Shown here piece by piece: positions 33,204-45,784 of a DNA stretch of 64,000 bases. Within the stretch, counting starts at the first letter, position 1. Each line of letters starts with the position of its first letter. Both the position numbers and the translations under genes were made by a program. The DNA is from Moniliophthora roreri (Eukaryota; Basidiomycota; Agaricomycetes; Agaricales; Marasmiaceae). A model generated the notes under the pieces. That model had not been told where the DNA came from. It worked only from the letters and a program-made list of their open reading frames with translations, and searched no databases. The stretch spans positions 1 through 64,000 of the forward strand of contig LATX02000229.1 of assembly GCA_001466705.2 (NCBI GenBank), in the 5' to 3' direction.

Positions 33204-34744
33204 GTTTGACTTGAGGCTGGAACGATTCTGTTCGAGTGAGGATGAGGTTGACTAGAGAGGTTTTTTATACGCGCAGGTACGTTCTTCAATTGAAGTCTCG
33301 GGGCACATCTTGAATCGTTCCTGACTTTGTCTAGTCTCTACGCCAGGTATCTGGGAAGAAAACAGGTTTGATATCAGCGCTCCTTACATGACTTGTCAAT
33401 CATTGCTCAGGGTGAAGATGCTCACTTGACTTGTTAATAAAGGCCATGACAGGTATAGTATATAGATATGGGTGTTTTTGACAGCAAGTGTGTCGAGGCG
33501 TGTTCGAGACCTTGAAGCTTGAGGCGAAATTGATGAAAGAATTTTCAGGCCTTGGTTTAACAAGAGAAACTGGGTTTGATGCAGTTCTTTTGGACAATTC
33601 CAGTGGTGAAGAGAGGTTTGAAGATTGGCAGATGACCTTGAATGTCTAACGTGTTATACATCTGGCTTTATGGAGAAATAGAGTGAGGCGAAAGTGACCG
33701 ATGATTGATACATCATACAACCCACCAATTCATCCCAGAACGACAATTCAATATCCCATCCATAATCTTCGAAGTCGTGCCCTGAAGTCATGCCCTTCTA
33801 CTGGTTATATGAACCACAAAGAGAGCTGGATTTGAATTCAAGGCCAACGCTCTTATTTCCTTCCGATGCCAACGAGTCAAATAAGAAAAAGATGAAGGTC
33901 TTCATGGAACCCGGGGAGTTGGGTAGACGGGAGATAATGGCGGTTCGGTTGAAAGTAATACGCGTGTGTAATTTGCGGAGTTTTTCAACCGCGACACTTC
34001 TCTCCCCCACTCATGCACCCAGCTGTCACGATTGCCACTCAATCCTTGACCAGTACTATAACTGAGAGAACTACGCAACAAAATTGCTAGTGCTGAAGTT
34101 GCGTTTATTGAAGAGCTGAAGTCGTCTTCTCTGCCCACCCAAGTACATAATTTGCTAGTAAATACTCCGCCCTTGGTATCGTTTTGAGGAGAACAGACAT
34201 CAATTGAGTACAGTATACTTTCCATTATATGCCTTCGTAACTGACAGAACTGCTTTATTACCTGCCAGGTGGTCGAAGTTCTGCAGCAAAACAGGAGGCG
34301 CTCATCGTCTGTACTAGTGATCCGTCTCAGAGCAGTGACTTTCTTTTCTTTTCGACGAGGTTATTCACCATAGATAGAGAACGACTTTTGCATCAAGTTC
34401 TGTCGTCGATTGGCCCCTGAGAAGCTCATGGAACCAGGGTATTGTTCGCCGTCGGTCCTTTGGATAGACGATGTTCCGAGCTAAAGAGGATAAAACACAT
34501 ACCATGGCCGGAAAACCTTGTGAGGTTGCGAAGCAGAGAAAAAGAAAGATTCAGGAATACCACAACGATCCCTGAACTTGAAGTCGACGCCTGCGGTGAG
34601 TTGAAGCTTTTGCAGTATAGACTACGATACTCAATGTCCCCTTGATGGGTTTATTGCTTTACAGTTGTCAAGTATCGCACCTGGCGTTCCAAGGATTTAC
34701 CCCTTCTCCGTGACATGTGCCTGGGCAGGGCCTCTGCGGGTCAT
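33204..34744. other. Intergenic, nothing secure
   Basis: Frames at 33790-34225 and 34442-34645 have no motif or paralogue and no consistent splice structure. From about 34745 the homology to the 25575 block begins. Confidence 0.35.
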
Positions 34745-35632
34745 ACATTCTTGCCGTCCAGGACAGGAAAACTTGCATTCCCGCAAACGCCGGCTGAGAT
34801 ATAGACTCTTGAATAGCAAAAACAATATCACTTTCATTTCCTCAACACAATTTCTGCCAATGACTGACAGACGGGCACCCTTTTCCTCAAAACTGGTTGG
34901 AAAAACATACACTCGACGCAGGTGGCGTTTGCTAGAAAGCAGAGATTACACTCAGGTCAGTCTCGTCCACCAATCACGGCTCTGAAACTGACTGATGCCA
35001 AAACTCTCCCCTCAGATTACAAGTCATTGACCTCAGAAATCATTACCAGTAACTCTCAAGGTGCGTCATTATATACAGCGTTCAAGGTACACCCATGATC
35101 ACGAAAACGTATAAAAGGCCTTCTATGGATCTCGAATCCTCACTCGAACAAACTCGTTCAAGCCTCATTTCAGCTTCTCAAACATGCAATTCAAGCTCTT
35201 CACCGTCGCCTCCCTCGCCACCCTTGCGGCTGCCACAACCATTCCCGCTAGCTCTTGCACCACTGGCCCCATTCAGTGCTGCAACTCGAAAGAGTTGGCT
35301 GATGGACCAACCGCCTCTGTCCTTTTGGGCCTCTTGGGCGTTGTCGTCCAGAGCTTGGATGTTCTCGTCGGCATTATCTGCAGCCCGATCGACGTCATTG
35401 GCCTTGGCAGCGCTGCTTGGTGAGTATCACCCTCATTTTTGTCTCTGTTCTGCGGAAGGCTGAAGATTTATGAAACAGTTCTGCCGAGCCACTGTGCTGC
35501 ACAAATAACAACTTTGGTAAGCTAGCTTTGAGCGGTTTTCGTCTTTTCGGTTTGGATTAGGCCTGACTTTTCTACGTTTTTCTAGACGGTATCATTGCGG
35601 TCGGATGCGTCCCTGTCGACCTCGACCTCTGA
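34745..35632 (+). repeat. Segmental duplication carrying a hydrophobin gene, copy 2
   Basis: Partner of 25575-26426. Shared upstream sequence includes GACGGGC-CCCTTTTCC, GGTGGCGTT and the TATA-bearing ACGAAAACGTATAAAAGGC (35099-35117), arguing for a common ancestral promoter. Confidence 0.7.
35184..35632 (+). CDS. Class I hydrophobin
   Basis: Exons 35184-35419, 35479-35516 and 35586-35632 (236, 38 and 47 nt), 106 residues. It has the signal-like leader MQFKLFTVASLATLAAAT, then SSCTTGPIQCCNS, a long hydrophobic block with LLGLLGVVVQSLDVLVG, IICSPIDVIGLG, a Cys codon split over intron 1, PLCCTNNNF and VGCVPVDLDL at the end. All eight cysteines are in class I order. TATAAAAGG at 35107 is about 75 bp upstream. 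This is the intact sister of the 25985 pseudogene and shares the exon lengths of the minus-strand copies. Its role is to coat and waterproof aerial structures (family knowledge). Confidence 0.9.
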
Positions 35633-35938
35633 AGCTCCGAAATCTTGCTAATCAAGCGTTGGAATCGTTACATGTAGTCTATTTCTCTCTGAACGTACGG
35701 GTTGTATGGATATATAGTTTCTGGGTGCAATTTATCGGTGTTGTTGGACCAGTAGCCCGACATTTCTGTGAACGTGACAAGAGATGAGAGCGCTCCAGAA
35801 GAGAAACTACGCCCACTGCTGGTTGATTGTGTCGTTAGGTTTTGGCTGGGCGACAGACCATAATGTCCGCATGTGAAATCATGTGCTGTGCGTAAATGAA
35901 TGGTTGCATGAGAATTCCGCAGACTGCTTGTACTCTAT
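35633..35938. other. Intergenic between convergent genes
   Basis: About 300 bp separating the hydrophobin stop from the ICMT-like stop. Presumably both 3' UTRs. No other signal seen. Confidence 0.4.
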
Positions 35939-36747
35939 TTAGTATACACCTGGAATTAGTTTATAGGGAACTTTCTTCGCCCATTCTTCCCACTCCTTTC
36001 CAAACTGCTTCTTCATAAGCTCATCCTCCGGCACAACCCTTAATATCAGATTAACCATACCGAATCCCATAATTGCCTCCCACAAAAGGATAACCACCCT
36101 GCCAACCAAAGTATTATCGTAGAATCCGCTTTCCCTAATCCACGATCCAGCAACCAGTTGAACAATACTCGGCCCAATCCAACACATCCAAGATCCAATA
36201 TACGAAGGATGCCGAACGACGGAGTATGGGCCGTGAGTGATGAGTTTAGGGTTATTCACTAGCTCGCATCGTTGGATCGTTTTCCGGCTTTGACCATCTC
36301 AAAAGTGAATCCAGCACCGAGGGCACGGTAGCATGCTACACGAAGGATAGCACCCACGATGGAAATGACAGAGCCGACGAGGAAGAGGGTTGTGATGCCT
36401 GTTTTGGGTTGGGTACGGTAGGTCCATGGAAGCAGAGTCTGTACTGAGGAGTTTTGTGAGGCTAGAATGAAGAGACATTCGTTCAACGTCGCGATCGTGT
36501 ACATGATCTGCCATAAACAAGTGAGTCAGCAAGCCAACCACGCAGAAGAGCAAAGCATGCTCAATACCCTTTGCAATGGCAATACCCTAGCGACGACAAA
36601 CACAAAGAACCATTCTCTTTGAACAATGAGCCCTTTGCTAAGTGGTGGTCTGGGAGGAACTCGGGGGTCGCCATTAGGCGGTGTGAACGCGACGAGGTAT
36701 GAGATGCCCGTCATTACAACCAGAACAGTCTTCAGTGCAGCCTCCAT
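35939..36747 (-). CDS. Isoprenylcysteine carboxyl methyltransferase-like (ICMT/Ste14), apparent frameshift
   Basis: Minus strand: exon 1 36747-36568, intron 36567-36508 (60 bp, branch-like CTGAC), exon 2 36507-35939. The family hallmarks are HGPYSVVRHPSYIGSWM (cofactor-binding loop), RVACYRALGAGFTFEM, and a C-terminal EDELMKKQFGKEWEEWAKKV ending with an aromatic-containing tail. Several hydrophobic spans fit an ER membrane enzyme that methylates the terminal prenyl-cysteine of CaaX proteins. The frame breaks near 36262: NDAS runs into TAG while the HGPYSVVRHPSY frame is offset by one base (exon 2 is 569 nt). No canonical intron of reasonable size repairs it. It is either a sequencing indel or a pseudogene; everything else is well conserved. 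The start is uncertain, with an in-frame ATG also at 36786. Confidence 0.75.
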
Positions 36748-37642
36748 CGTAAGGGCAAGGTACAATTCTATCGCCACGTGCTGCATCTTATGCAGCCGCC
36801 ACACATCAAGTGACTCGTTAGTGTTGACAGAATTCCGATGATCTTCCCAACAAAAGGCAAATCGCCGGAGCGTCGGTGGCATTGATGTGAACTTGGCGAA
36901 GGAGCTTGAGCAGCCGACTTCTGGGTTCCTCTTTTCCGACCAGAAGTACAGGCAGACTTGATGTAGATAGCGAAATAGGGATAGCGTACAGGATTCTTGA
37001 AGAGAACATGCGGGCTGAGGAAAAGAAAGACCATATTAGGAAGGACTTCAAGTTCGTCAGAACGTTCCTGAGATACCCATGCAGCGTCCTAATGTACATA
37101 CGCTTTCTTCAATGTACTCATGTCTTCACAACTGATGCACAGAAGAGGACTAGAGGGGCAGCCAGGACCTTTGAGGGCAGTTCGTCTCACCTCGAAGGTA
37201 CTTCCAGTAATTCTTTTGACGCATTTTTGGGGTTCAGGAGAGATTAAAAGATCCTCTGCATGCTGAAACACAGTCATGATAGTCGTGGTTGAATGAATGT
37301 GCTAGCCTCCATTTGGATGGGTTTTAGAACCTCTATGTACCGCCAACCCTGACGATTGTCGCTCCGCCATTCTGCCTGGCAGAAATGGCTCAAAATAATT
37401 TGGGCATTATACACTACTTTCCGCCCCAAACCTTGGCCTTCCTAAGCATGCCCGAACATGATGTGGTCCCCTGATACGATCAAGCACCTAGTTACACTGA
37501 AAGACGTCGTGTTAAGTATAAGGATCCAATGTAGCCAGAATATAAATGCGTATGATAAGAATGAGGGAATAAATCATGCATGCAAAGCCCATGACTAGGC
37601 TGGAGATGAAGCGAACAGAGAAAATCACTATGACCAATCCCA
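36748..37642. other. Intergenic, possible decayed coding
   Basis: Minus-strand frames at 36818-37099 and 36768-37034 overlap one another without recognisable motif. Part is probably the ICMT promoter and the squalene synthase 3' UTR. Nothing firm. Confidence 0.35.
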
Positions 37643-39367
37643 TCATGGCTCCGACATCTTAAGAACGCCCCAGACCACTAACCCACATAAACCCAACACC
37701 AAAACAATCACACCTCCCACGAACATGAAGATATCCCACGGAATACCATCGCCTCCAGTTGCTTGTTTGATAGCTTGATCCGCTTGGGGGCCCTGTCCGT
37801 ACTTTTCCTTGATTTGCTCGATCCGTCTCCGTCTGACAAGCTCTTGGTCGATCTTTTGGCCAATCTGCATGACCTTTGTACGAGAGTCTTCGGGATCGAA
37901 GGTAGCACCGCCCCCGGCCGATTGTGGTAGTCGAACGAAGGACGGGTAGTGATGTTCGCACCATTCTTCAACCTGGATACGGATTAAACACGAGCAGCAA
38001 ATTGAGGTGTTGATGCTTACCTTGCCGCATACAACGGATATCCGTAAGAAGTTGGGATCAGCTGGGCTGGTTCGTGCGTGGATCTTCCGGCAGTAGGTGC
38101 GGAAGATTACTGCGACGTCTCGAGGATTTGTGGAGTTCATGATAAGCTACAAGTGCGAACCTGTCAGCATCGGTAGCGAAGAGATAACAGGAATATCACT
38201 CACTGAAGCCGCCTCTGCTTTTCGTATCTTGATATTCCTCTGGAACATATCCGGGTTCATGAAGCACAGCTCGAGCGTTGCAATGGCCATTGTCGCAGGA
38301 ATGGCACAGAACGTGAACACGCTCTGGTTCTTCAAGAGCCTCAGGTAGTCCAACCCGTCCGTCAAATGTCTCATCGCATCCAACACCATCTCACTCTGGA
38401 CCCACTGAGCCCTCTGTTTGTTCTCGGGAAGGTACATCTCGGACATCTCCTTGAACCCATACTCCTTCTTACCCCAGATCTCTCTGGGCCAGAAGAATCT
38501 CCGTTGTTCAATGTCCTCGCGGTAATCACGGATAATGTTCGTCTTTTGAAGGAGAAGGCCAAGAGAATTCGAAAGCTCTAATTGGCCAGCGATCCATGCA
38601 GCTTCTTTTTTGGAGGCGGAGAATAGGCCTGAAAGACCTTCACCGACGAGACCTGCGACATAATGACAGTAAAGGTCATAGTCGGCGATAGTTTCGAGGT
38701 AAATGGCGGACGTCGTAGCTGCTTTGTGAGCAAAGTCGGCCATTCCACGCGCCATCTTTTCGGTGATGTCAAGGATGACTTTACGGTACCTGAGGGACAG
38801 CGAAGCAAGGGTCAGGGAAAAATGTATAAAAAAGACCACGACGATATAGCACGCACTCTTCGGGGAGTAGATTGAGCTCTGTGACGACCTTGTCATATTC
38901 CACTAGTAACTGGCGGTCTTTTTCATCTGGGCCACATTCCGTGAATGTCCAACCAGGTTTCACAGTCAACTCGTGGAACGACCGCAAAATGGGTTGCTTT
39001 TTTGCGTCGGATATTGTCATGTCGTCTTCTATCGTATCCAGTCCACGTAGGACGAGGTAGAATAAACATACCTGAAGGGTGAATTCCGTCAAATAATTAC
39101 CCCCACAAAAAGGTTTGCAAAGCGGTCTGTACTCACTGTCCGAGCCAAATCGCCGTCCAACTCCTTGATAACCGCACTGAAACTCCTGCTTGTCATGTCC
39201 AAGAAGTCCCAACACCGTCTCATCGTCTCTCTGTCCCACCCTGAGGTTTCGTGCTCTTGCTTTGCTGTGATATCCCGTTTTTGTTCATGGTAAAGCCAAT
39301 ACTGAAGGAGAGTACGAAACTCTATCGGATGTGTGAGTAGAAGAGTTATCCATGCTGCTGCACCCAT
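37643..39367 (-). CDS. ERG9: Squalene synthase (farnesyl-diphosphate farnesyltransferase)
   Basis: Minus strand, five exons: 39367-39137, 39071-38857, 38789-38204, 38146-38021 and 37972-37643, giving 495 residues, a normal fungal length. Motifs in order: YLVLRGLDTIEDDM (first Asp-rich, Mg-diphosphate binding), FHELTVKPGW, YCHYVAGLVGEGL, LLLQKTNIIRDYREDIEQRR (second Asp-rich region), FWPREIW, and a C-terminal membrane anchor (WDIFMFVGGVIVLVLGLCGL). It condenses two farnesyl diphosphates to squalene with NADPH on the ER membrane, the committed step to ergosterol and triterpenoids. All junction phases agree with the reading frame. The first ATG chosen (MGAAAWITLLLTHPIEFR) fits the family; one 18 codons upstream is in frame but not family-like. 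Confidence 0.96.
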
Positions 39368-39625
39368 TTTTGCAATGTCGGTCGTGGAGGGAGAGGGGAA
39401 GAGGAACTGATAGACCGTCACTCAGGTGAGGTGGGTCATAGCCTCGGGATCAAAGTCGTACGATATCCAAATATAGCACCGCGTAGGCTCTCCGCGTGTC
39501 CAATCCTAGGAACGCCACTCCATGCTCCTCCTCTAATATAGTCTTTTGTGACCATGAAGCTCTGAAAAGTACACAGGAATGCAGTGCGCAGTAATGATTG
39601 TAAAAACAGCAAAAATATTTTCGAT

Positions 39626-39710
39626 GCATTAAGGGGGAATCGAACCCCCGGCGGGTCGAGCTTACACTCGGAGGTGGCAACGACCCAGGTTACCACTACC
39701 CCATTAATGC
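39626..39710 (-). tRNA. tRNA-Gly(GCC) with short intron
   Basis: Read on the minus strand the ends pair as GCATTAA/TTAATGC. The D arm is GGGT-AGTGGTA-ACCT, the anticodon stem GGTCG/CGACC, and the T arm GGGGG-TTCGATT-CCCCC with a perfect B box. The anticodon loop TTGCCA..T gives anticodon GCC, with a 15-nt intron directly after position 37, the usual place. A run of T follows about ten bases downstream on the same strand (39612-39616), a pol III terminator. GCATT start and GCC anticodon fit glycine. Confidence 0.88.
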
Positions 39711-41837
39711 TTACAGTCAAAGTCTACTTCACAATATATGATGTCGCAGAGTCTGTAGGCTACCCTTCTGTTCCTCAAGGACGTTCAACTGGCCGCAATG
39801 TCCATCCAACACATACACGGTTTGAAGAGCAAGGGTTGATGTGCTCTGCCGTTCGTCTTTGCCTTGGGCCACAGAACTGGAACCAACCAGTACAGACGCG
39901 TGCGGAAATAGCAGGGAACCGCGGAAAGTAGTGCCTTAACCGGGAATCTTTTGGAGTAAAACATGAGTACTCGTAGGAATAGCATGTCGGGTGGAATGAA
40001 GTTACCTTCTGCATAGCTACTCCACGAAGAGCAAGTGAATGAATCCAGGATGCTTAGCGTAAAAGGAAGCCGGGTCTCTTCTCGAGCGCGCCACCCATCA
40101 TACTGATGGTTCCTTTTGTCGGATGAATGATTCGATCGTGGTGAAGCAGGAACTGTCATGCCGAAGCTTGAACGCCGATATCATTTGCAAGAGTATGATG
40201 AGATGACTGGATAGAAATAGGAATGCCGAACCTTCGGAAGTAGACATCAGATAATCATGGTTGGATGACGCGAACAGAGGAACTGCTCATAGGCACTGAC
40301 ACTAGTCAGTGCGCCCGTCTATTAGAAGTACTCCGGATGGCTAGTATTCTTTCTTTAAGCTTGCGCAGCAGAGGTTGCGGATTCGCGACAGCGCACCGTC
40401 CTTGACAAGGCTCAGTCCCTGAATTCCTATAGCAACGGTCATCAGTGAACAGTCCACATCATCAGAGACGCGGGAAGGAATCAGAAGTGCAACTGTTTGG
40501 CTGTGCTCTGCCGTTCGTCAAAGCTTTCTGCTACGACTGGGGCGGCAAAGAAATCATCACGGATGGATAAGGACATCAACTCACCGGTAGGATACATGAA
40601 AGCAGGCGGGCCCGTGGCAGCGGAAAGGCAAAGTGAACTGGATTAGTGGTTTCGGTTGACTTCGAAAAGCGCGAGGAGTGGTAAAAATCTGACATAGGCC
40701 GATAATAACGGTGTATTCACGTGTTATAGGATGGAACGCTGTATCACCACCATCATCGCCCGTCGAGCAGGAGTTGAGTTGCAAATTAAGCGTCCTTGGC
40801 TAGTCCTCTGCAAGCATCGCGTCAGAATGTTCGAAAGGTACAATTTGAAAATAACTCTTCACTTTCATCCGGCTCGAGTCGTGGCCCAGTCCCGTTCTGG
40901 AACAGGTAGCCCCAGACCTCCATCAGGATAGTCATTCGAATCAAGATTCCACCGCGATGTCACATAGCAAAACTGCGCAGATTAAATCCGATGACGCTGG
41001 TTATTCCTGGTGAGAAAAAGCTGGCGTACCATTCACTAATAATCATCACCTTGTCGGTGGTTACCCGCAAATTAATTCCGCTGCTTGTTCTGCTGTAGTA
41101 TGATCTTCAGCTCCTTCGGACCCGCAGATCATACCGTTGCTATCAAGTTTTGAGACCGCAAGTGGAGGCAGAACTGCCTTTGTACTTTTGACGTTGCGAG
41201 GTATTCGTGGCCGTGCCCGAGAGCATGAGATTGTCCCGAAGCAAATGAGAAGATTGGATATGGGTGACAGAAGGTCCCGTAGCCCGGATGGTTGTAGAGA
41301 AAGGATGCGAGCAAATGACGGTCAGCGAGTCGGACCAGGCGAAAATTTTTTTGTCAAAGCCGCGTGATCCGTGAGAAAACCTACTGCGGCTCAAGTTCTG
41401 CAAAGTTCTGCACTTGCCTTCTGTCCTTGAACCCATCCCAATCTCTGCGGCCTCCAGGCAACTATGATGATTCATCCTCTCGTACGATAAACATCAAAAT
41501 CAATAACTTTGTGATTCAATCAATGCATTTTTGATCGTGGCCGACGTTGATGTTACAATCTTGACTGTGGCTCTGCATAACATCCTCCATACCGACGTTG
41601 ATGGTCGCGACTCTCTGGCCTGGAATCGATTGGCGGAATACGCATTCACTCTGTAGACATGTACCTCCCTTTTCGATGAAACGCTGTTATGCTGAACAGC
41701 ACGGGATCCTCCTTGATGCTAGTATATAAACCCCACCTCGACATGCCTGCTAATCACCCCGGTTTGGTCCTGGCCCTGCCTTTTACACATTCACCTTCGC
41801 ACTCCCCCTTTTTATTTTTAAATTTTAACTATCGGAA
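39711..41837. other. Intergenic, no supported gene
   Basis: About 2.1 kb between the tRNA and the P450. Frames at 39775-40159 and 41143-41475 are typical chance frames. The last 150 bp before 41838 contain CTAGTATATAAACCCC (about 41720-41735), a good TATA box for the P450. Confidence 0.4.
41720..41735 (+). promoter_or_regulatory. TATA box of the P450 gene
   Basis: TATATAAA about 110 bp upstream of the ATG at 41838, followed by a pyrimidine-rich stretch (CTTTTTATTTTT) typical of fungal promoters. Confidence 0.5.
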
Positions 41838-43718
41838 ATGCTGGCGTTCACTTCCGTTTCACTTTCCTTCAAGTCCTTGCTCCTTCTCTCGTCCATCTCC
41901 TTGTTAGGAGTGGTCATACTTGTTCCTTTATTCTTATTCACTGTCACAAGTCTCAAGGCGCACAGGGAGCATGCGATCCTGCCTGCATCCCTACCCTTCA
42001 TTGGGAAGCGCCGATCTGAGATTCTTTCTTCTATCAGGGCCAATATCCGTGGGGCTACAGTTTCGGCTAAGCTCTACCTTGAGGCTTACACCAACGTATG
42101 TCCAATTACCCTCTTTTCTGGTCTACTCTAATGTGTCATCTGCGATAGTACTCCCTCAAAGAGAAGATCAGCATCGTCCCAACGTGGACCAAAGGACCCC
42201 AAGTTATAATTCCACCTTCCATGACCAACTGGCTCGCCCACCAACCGTCTCATATTCTTAATGCAAAGGACTGCACTTTTGAAAGTCAGCAGTTCGCATG
42301 GACTCTTCAGCATCCCGAGATCCAACACAACGATCTGATGGACCTCATGATTAAGCGTGACTTGGCAAAGTCTGTTGGACAGCTGAACGACCAGATCGTA
42401 GACGAAATCAACGCCGTGATGGATGAGCTATTTGGCAATGACACGGAAGAGTGGAAGGAATTTGGGATTTGGGACTCGATGATCAAGGTGGTAGCCAGGA
42501 GCGCGAACAGGGTGTTCGCTGCAGACCTTTGTAAGCTCTCTTTTTTCTTGGCATGGTTTACTTGTTCCTGATCGGTAGTACAGGCAGAAACGAGGAGTAT
42601 TTAATGAGCTGTGTTCATTGGACTCAGGACATTCAAGTCAGCGCCGCTGTCTTGCACATGATTCCAAAGTTCATGAAGCCGTAAGGTTCTTTTTCGCGTC
42701 GTCCGAATGTTTTCTTAAAAAGCGCTCTAGATACCTCGCTCGTTTCATCACATACAGGAACCGTCAGGACACCAAGATGTTCATGAAACATGCACTGCCG
42801 GTCGTCACCCAGCGTATCGAAAACATGACAAGGAAGCTTAATGACAAGACTTTCGAATACGAGGCACCAGTAAGTCTCCTCTTAGATCATTGCTCGGGTG
42901 TCGTTTCTCATGCGTCTATAGAATGAGTTGCTTACTTGGATGATCCAAGAATCTTTCAAGCGCACCACCGAGTCAGAGACTTCTGCCGAATCTCTCGCCT
43001 ACCGTCTCCTCCTTCTCAACTACCCCGCCATTTCTACCTCTACTATTGCCGCAACCAACGCCATCCTCGATGTTATCAGCACACCTCCATCGGAAGGTGT
43101 CCTCGCTTCACTGACCGAAGAAGCAACTCGTGTCTGTGAAGAGCACAGTGGCGACTGGAACAGACATGCGGTGAACCAGTTGATTCGCATCGATAGCACA
43201 CTCAGGGAATCCTCGAGATATTCCGGTATCGGTGGAACTGGTTTAGCTAGGAGAGTCAAGCCTTCAAACGGACTTTCACTTCCCGATGGAACTTGGCTTC
43301 CCAAAGGCGCCACTATAGGTGTCGGTCAAGTCGGAATTCACTTTGATCCGGCCAACTATGGAGTGACTGCCGATAAATTCGACGCTTTCCGATTCTCCAG
43401 GCCAAAAGAAGAGGGCACTGCGACGACCAATGAAGATTTCGTCACGACGAGTGAGAAATACCTAACCTTCTCTCATGGTGTTCATTCTTGGTGTGCACTC
43501 CTTTCTCGTGCTGCTCATTCCTCATTCACTGATTTGCTTTGAAAAGTCCCGGTCGTCACTTTGCAGCAAACGAGTTGAAGTTGATTTTGGCTCACTTGGT
43601 GATGAACTATGAGATTCAACCAATGGCCACGAGGCCCCCCAACACACCTTTAGGTGATGTTAACATTCCTCCTCTAAAGGCGACCATGAAGATTCGGAGA
43701 AGAGGTGGAAAGTTCTAA
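41838..43718 (+). CDS. Cytochrome P450 monooxygenase (P450-1)
   Basis: Six exons: 41838-42095, 42149-42530, 42584-42680, 42731-42869, 42922-43490 and 43547-43718, giving 538 residues. The N-terminal membrane anchor is LLLLSSISLLGVVILVPLFL, then a proline-bearing LPASLPFIG hinge. RSANRVFAADLCRNEEYL matches the fungal C-helix to E-helix region. ESSRYSGIGGTGLARRV is the ExxR helix (E-S-S-R), and FSHGVHSWCPGRHFA is the heme loop, with the Cys codon split by the last intron. The usual I-helix AGxxT is not obvious (YPAISTSTIAATN occupies that place), as in some fungal P450 groups related to ent-kaurene oxidase-like sequences. ER-bound oxidase; substrate unknown. Not a close relative of the two minus-strand P450s. 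Confidence 0.92.
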
Positions 43719-45784
43719 GGGGAGCTATTCATCCAACAATGGTCGCATTCACATTCGTTAAGTTATTTCTTTGTTATTTCTGTATTAGCGAGGTCCCGGG
43801 TACACACTGTATTTCTGTCAGTAGACTCCTGTAGGCTGTAAACCGAAAACTGAAATCAAACATCTTTTCATCATAAACCCAAGACTCTGGCACTAGGAGC
43901 TTTTTGCCTTCTAGTTACCCGCTTCCTTGCTTTCGCCCAAGTTTCTTTCAGGAACTTCATGTGGTGAATATATGGTACATTTCTTGCTCTGGCTGGCAGT
44001 TACGGTGCTCGCAGACCACTGGGGTCTTGCTATCGACGTGAGATGTCGGGTTACCTGCCATGGAACGACTGGAGAGGCACAACTCAAAGTTGGTCCCCAT
44101 GACGCATAGTATACCTATTTCTGTCTGAGCTTTTCCCTACTCCCATCCAACTTGTCATTCCCAGTGAAACTAGGCTCCGGATAGCCGTGAGTAGACTACG
44201 TGAGACGATGACAGACGCCAACAGACGTTTATCGTCAAATTGGTAAATTGAGGATTACAGACGACGGTAGAAATGAATACTAAGAATATTTATCCGTCCG
44301 CTACTGGAACCGACGAGTGACGATATCGATGACCAGGTCCCTTGCCAACACCCTCAGACCCTCAGACCCTCTCCCTCCCTGCCTATCCACTGCACCCCGC
44401 ACCCCGCACCCCGCTGTCCGTCGCCCCGCCACTGTGCCCACCTGATCGTGCCATTTCGGCGGTAAAAAAAAACAACACCTGGGGGAGCATAAGACACGCC
44501 CGAAACTTTGAGATGCAGATGATGACATACCTGGTAGGATGAAGTACCAGGGATCCGATGATTTTGGGCCTGGAATGACACGCTAAGTAGGTATATTAGC
44601 TATACAGCAATAATATAACGTACCGGGACACTCACTGAACAGAGTTGAGACATCGTTCCATTGAACGCTACCTGAATCGAGAACTGCTTCTGCTTGACTC
44701 CTTGCGTAAGCTATCGTCAACGCTGGCCCCGAGGACTGTTTAGCTGAGCGGTCAGTTCGACTTTTTGGGCAAGGGAAATAAGTACGCACCACGATTTTGA
44801 AACCAGTTTCATCCCTGCTCCCCGGCCGTCACCATTCCTATCCAACTAATGGACTTATCCGGGTGTGTTTCTATGCTTCCAAGTCAAATACGCGAGTTGT
44901 GCTGGAGAGCGAGCATGTAGGTAGCGAAGGATAGTGAAGACGTGGTGGTAAGTTGGGGTAGTAAGTATTAACTGGGTGAGACCTCAGAATGCTGGGCGCT
45001 GGAATTCTACACGCTAGATGGAAACCATGAAGCTGTCCGGTGACTTGAGGATTTGAAAAGGCAGCCTGGGACGGGAACACAGTGACATGGAAGAAACTTT
45101 CAAATTCGGTTTTATGTTGAGGGAGCTTCAAGCTCCAGATGTCGTCAAGGAGAGAGCATGCGGTGTCGGACAAATTGGGTCCAGCGGCCGGTGAGAGCCG
45201 TTCGTAATGTCGGACAGAAAGGTGGCACCAGTAGGTTGATGGTCGCCGACTGTTATGTTGTTTCTCGGTGCAGTGGGCCTTGCAAGTACTCTAGGAAAGA
45301 CTTGTTGCCATCTGTAATGAAATTCAGTGTTCAATAACGTTCAATTCCAGCTGTACACGCGTGTGACGATCGGGTGAATGACAATACCACCCTTATCCGT
45401 GCAAAATTTTCGGCTGAAGGATACCTCCTTTTGCTTTGCTTCAGCTTTGGAACCTCGCTATCTAGAGCGCCGCGAAAACCAGGGGCCGTTCGAGAGTCGA
45501 ACAAAAAAAAAGGACGGTCTGGACGAACGGCCTCTGCCGGGGCTTTCAGGGGGCCTCATGCGGCTCGGAGTGTCAAAATTGGTTCCGAGATCCGCTGCAC
45601 GGTCGTCGCCTTGACTGGTCAATGACAGTGACTCCCATCTACTATAGTACATTAAATTCCGCGTTGCCGGCCAAAGGTGAGCTCCAGTTCTATCTGGTTC
45701 TATCTGACTATCCGTACTATATAGCAGGGGGGCTACTATTTCGCTAAAATCAAGGTCTGTCAGTACTCCCAAGTTTTTTGTACA
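43719..45784. other. Intergenic, low-complexity and unassigned
   Basis: Contains a C-rich micro-repeat (CACCCCG units near 44395-44415, CCCTCAGA units near 44350). A minus-strand frame at 44583-44792 containing GPALTIAYARSQAEAVLDSG looks mildly protein-like, but no gene could be built. Other frames are probably chance. Confidence 0.35.
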
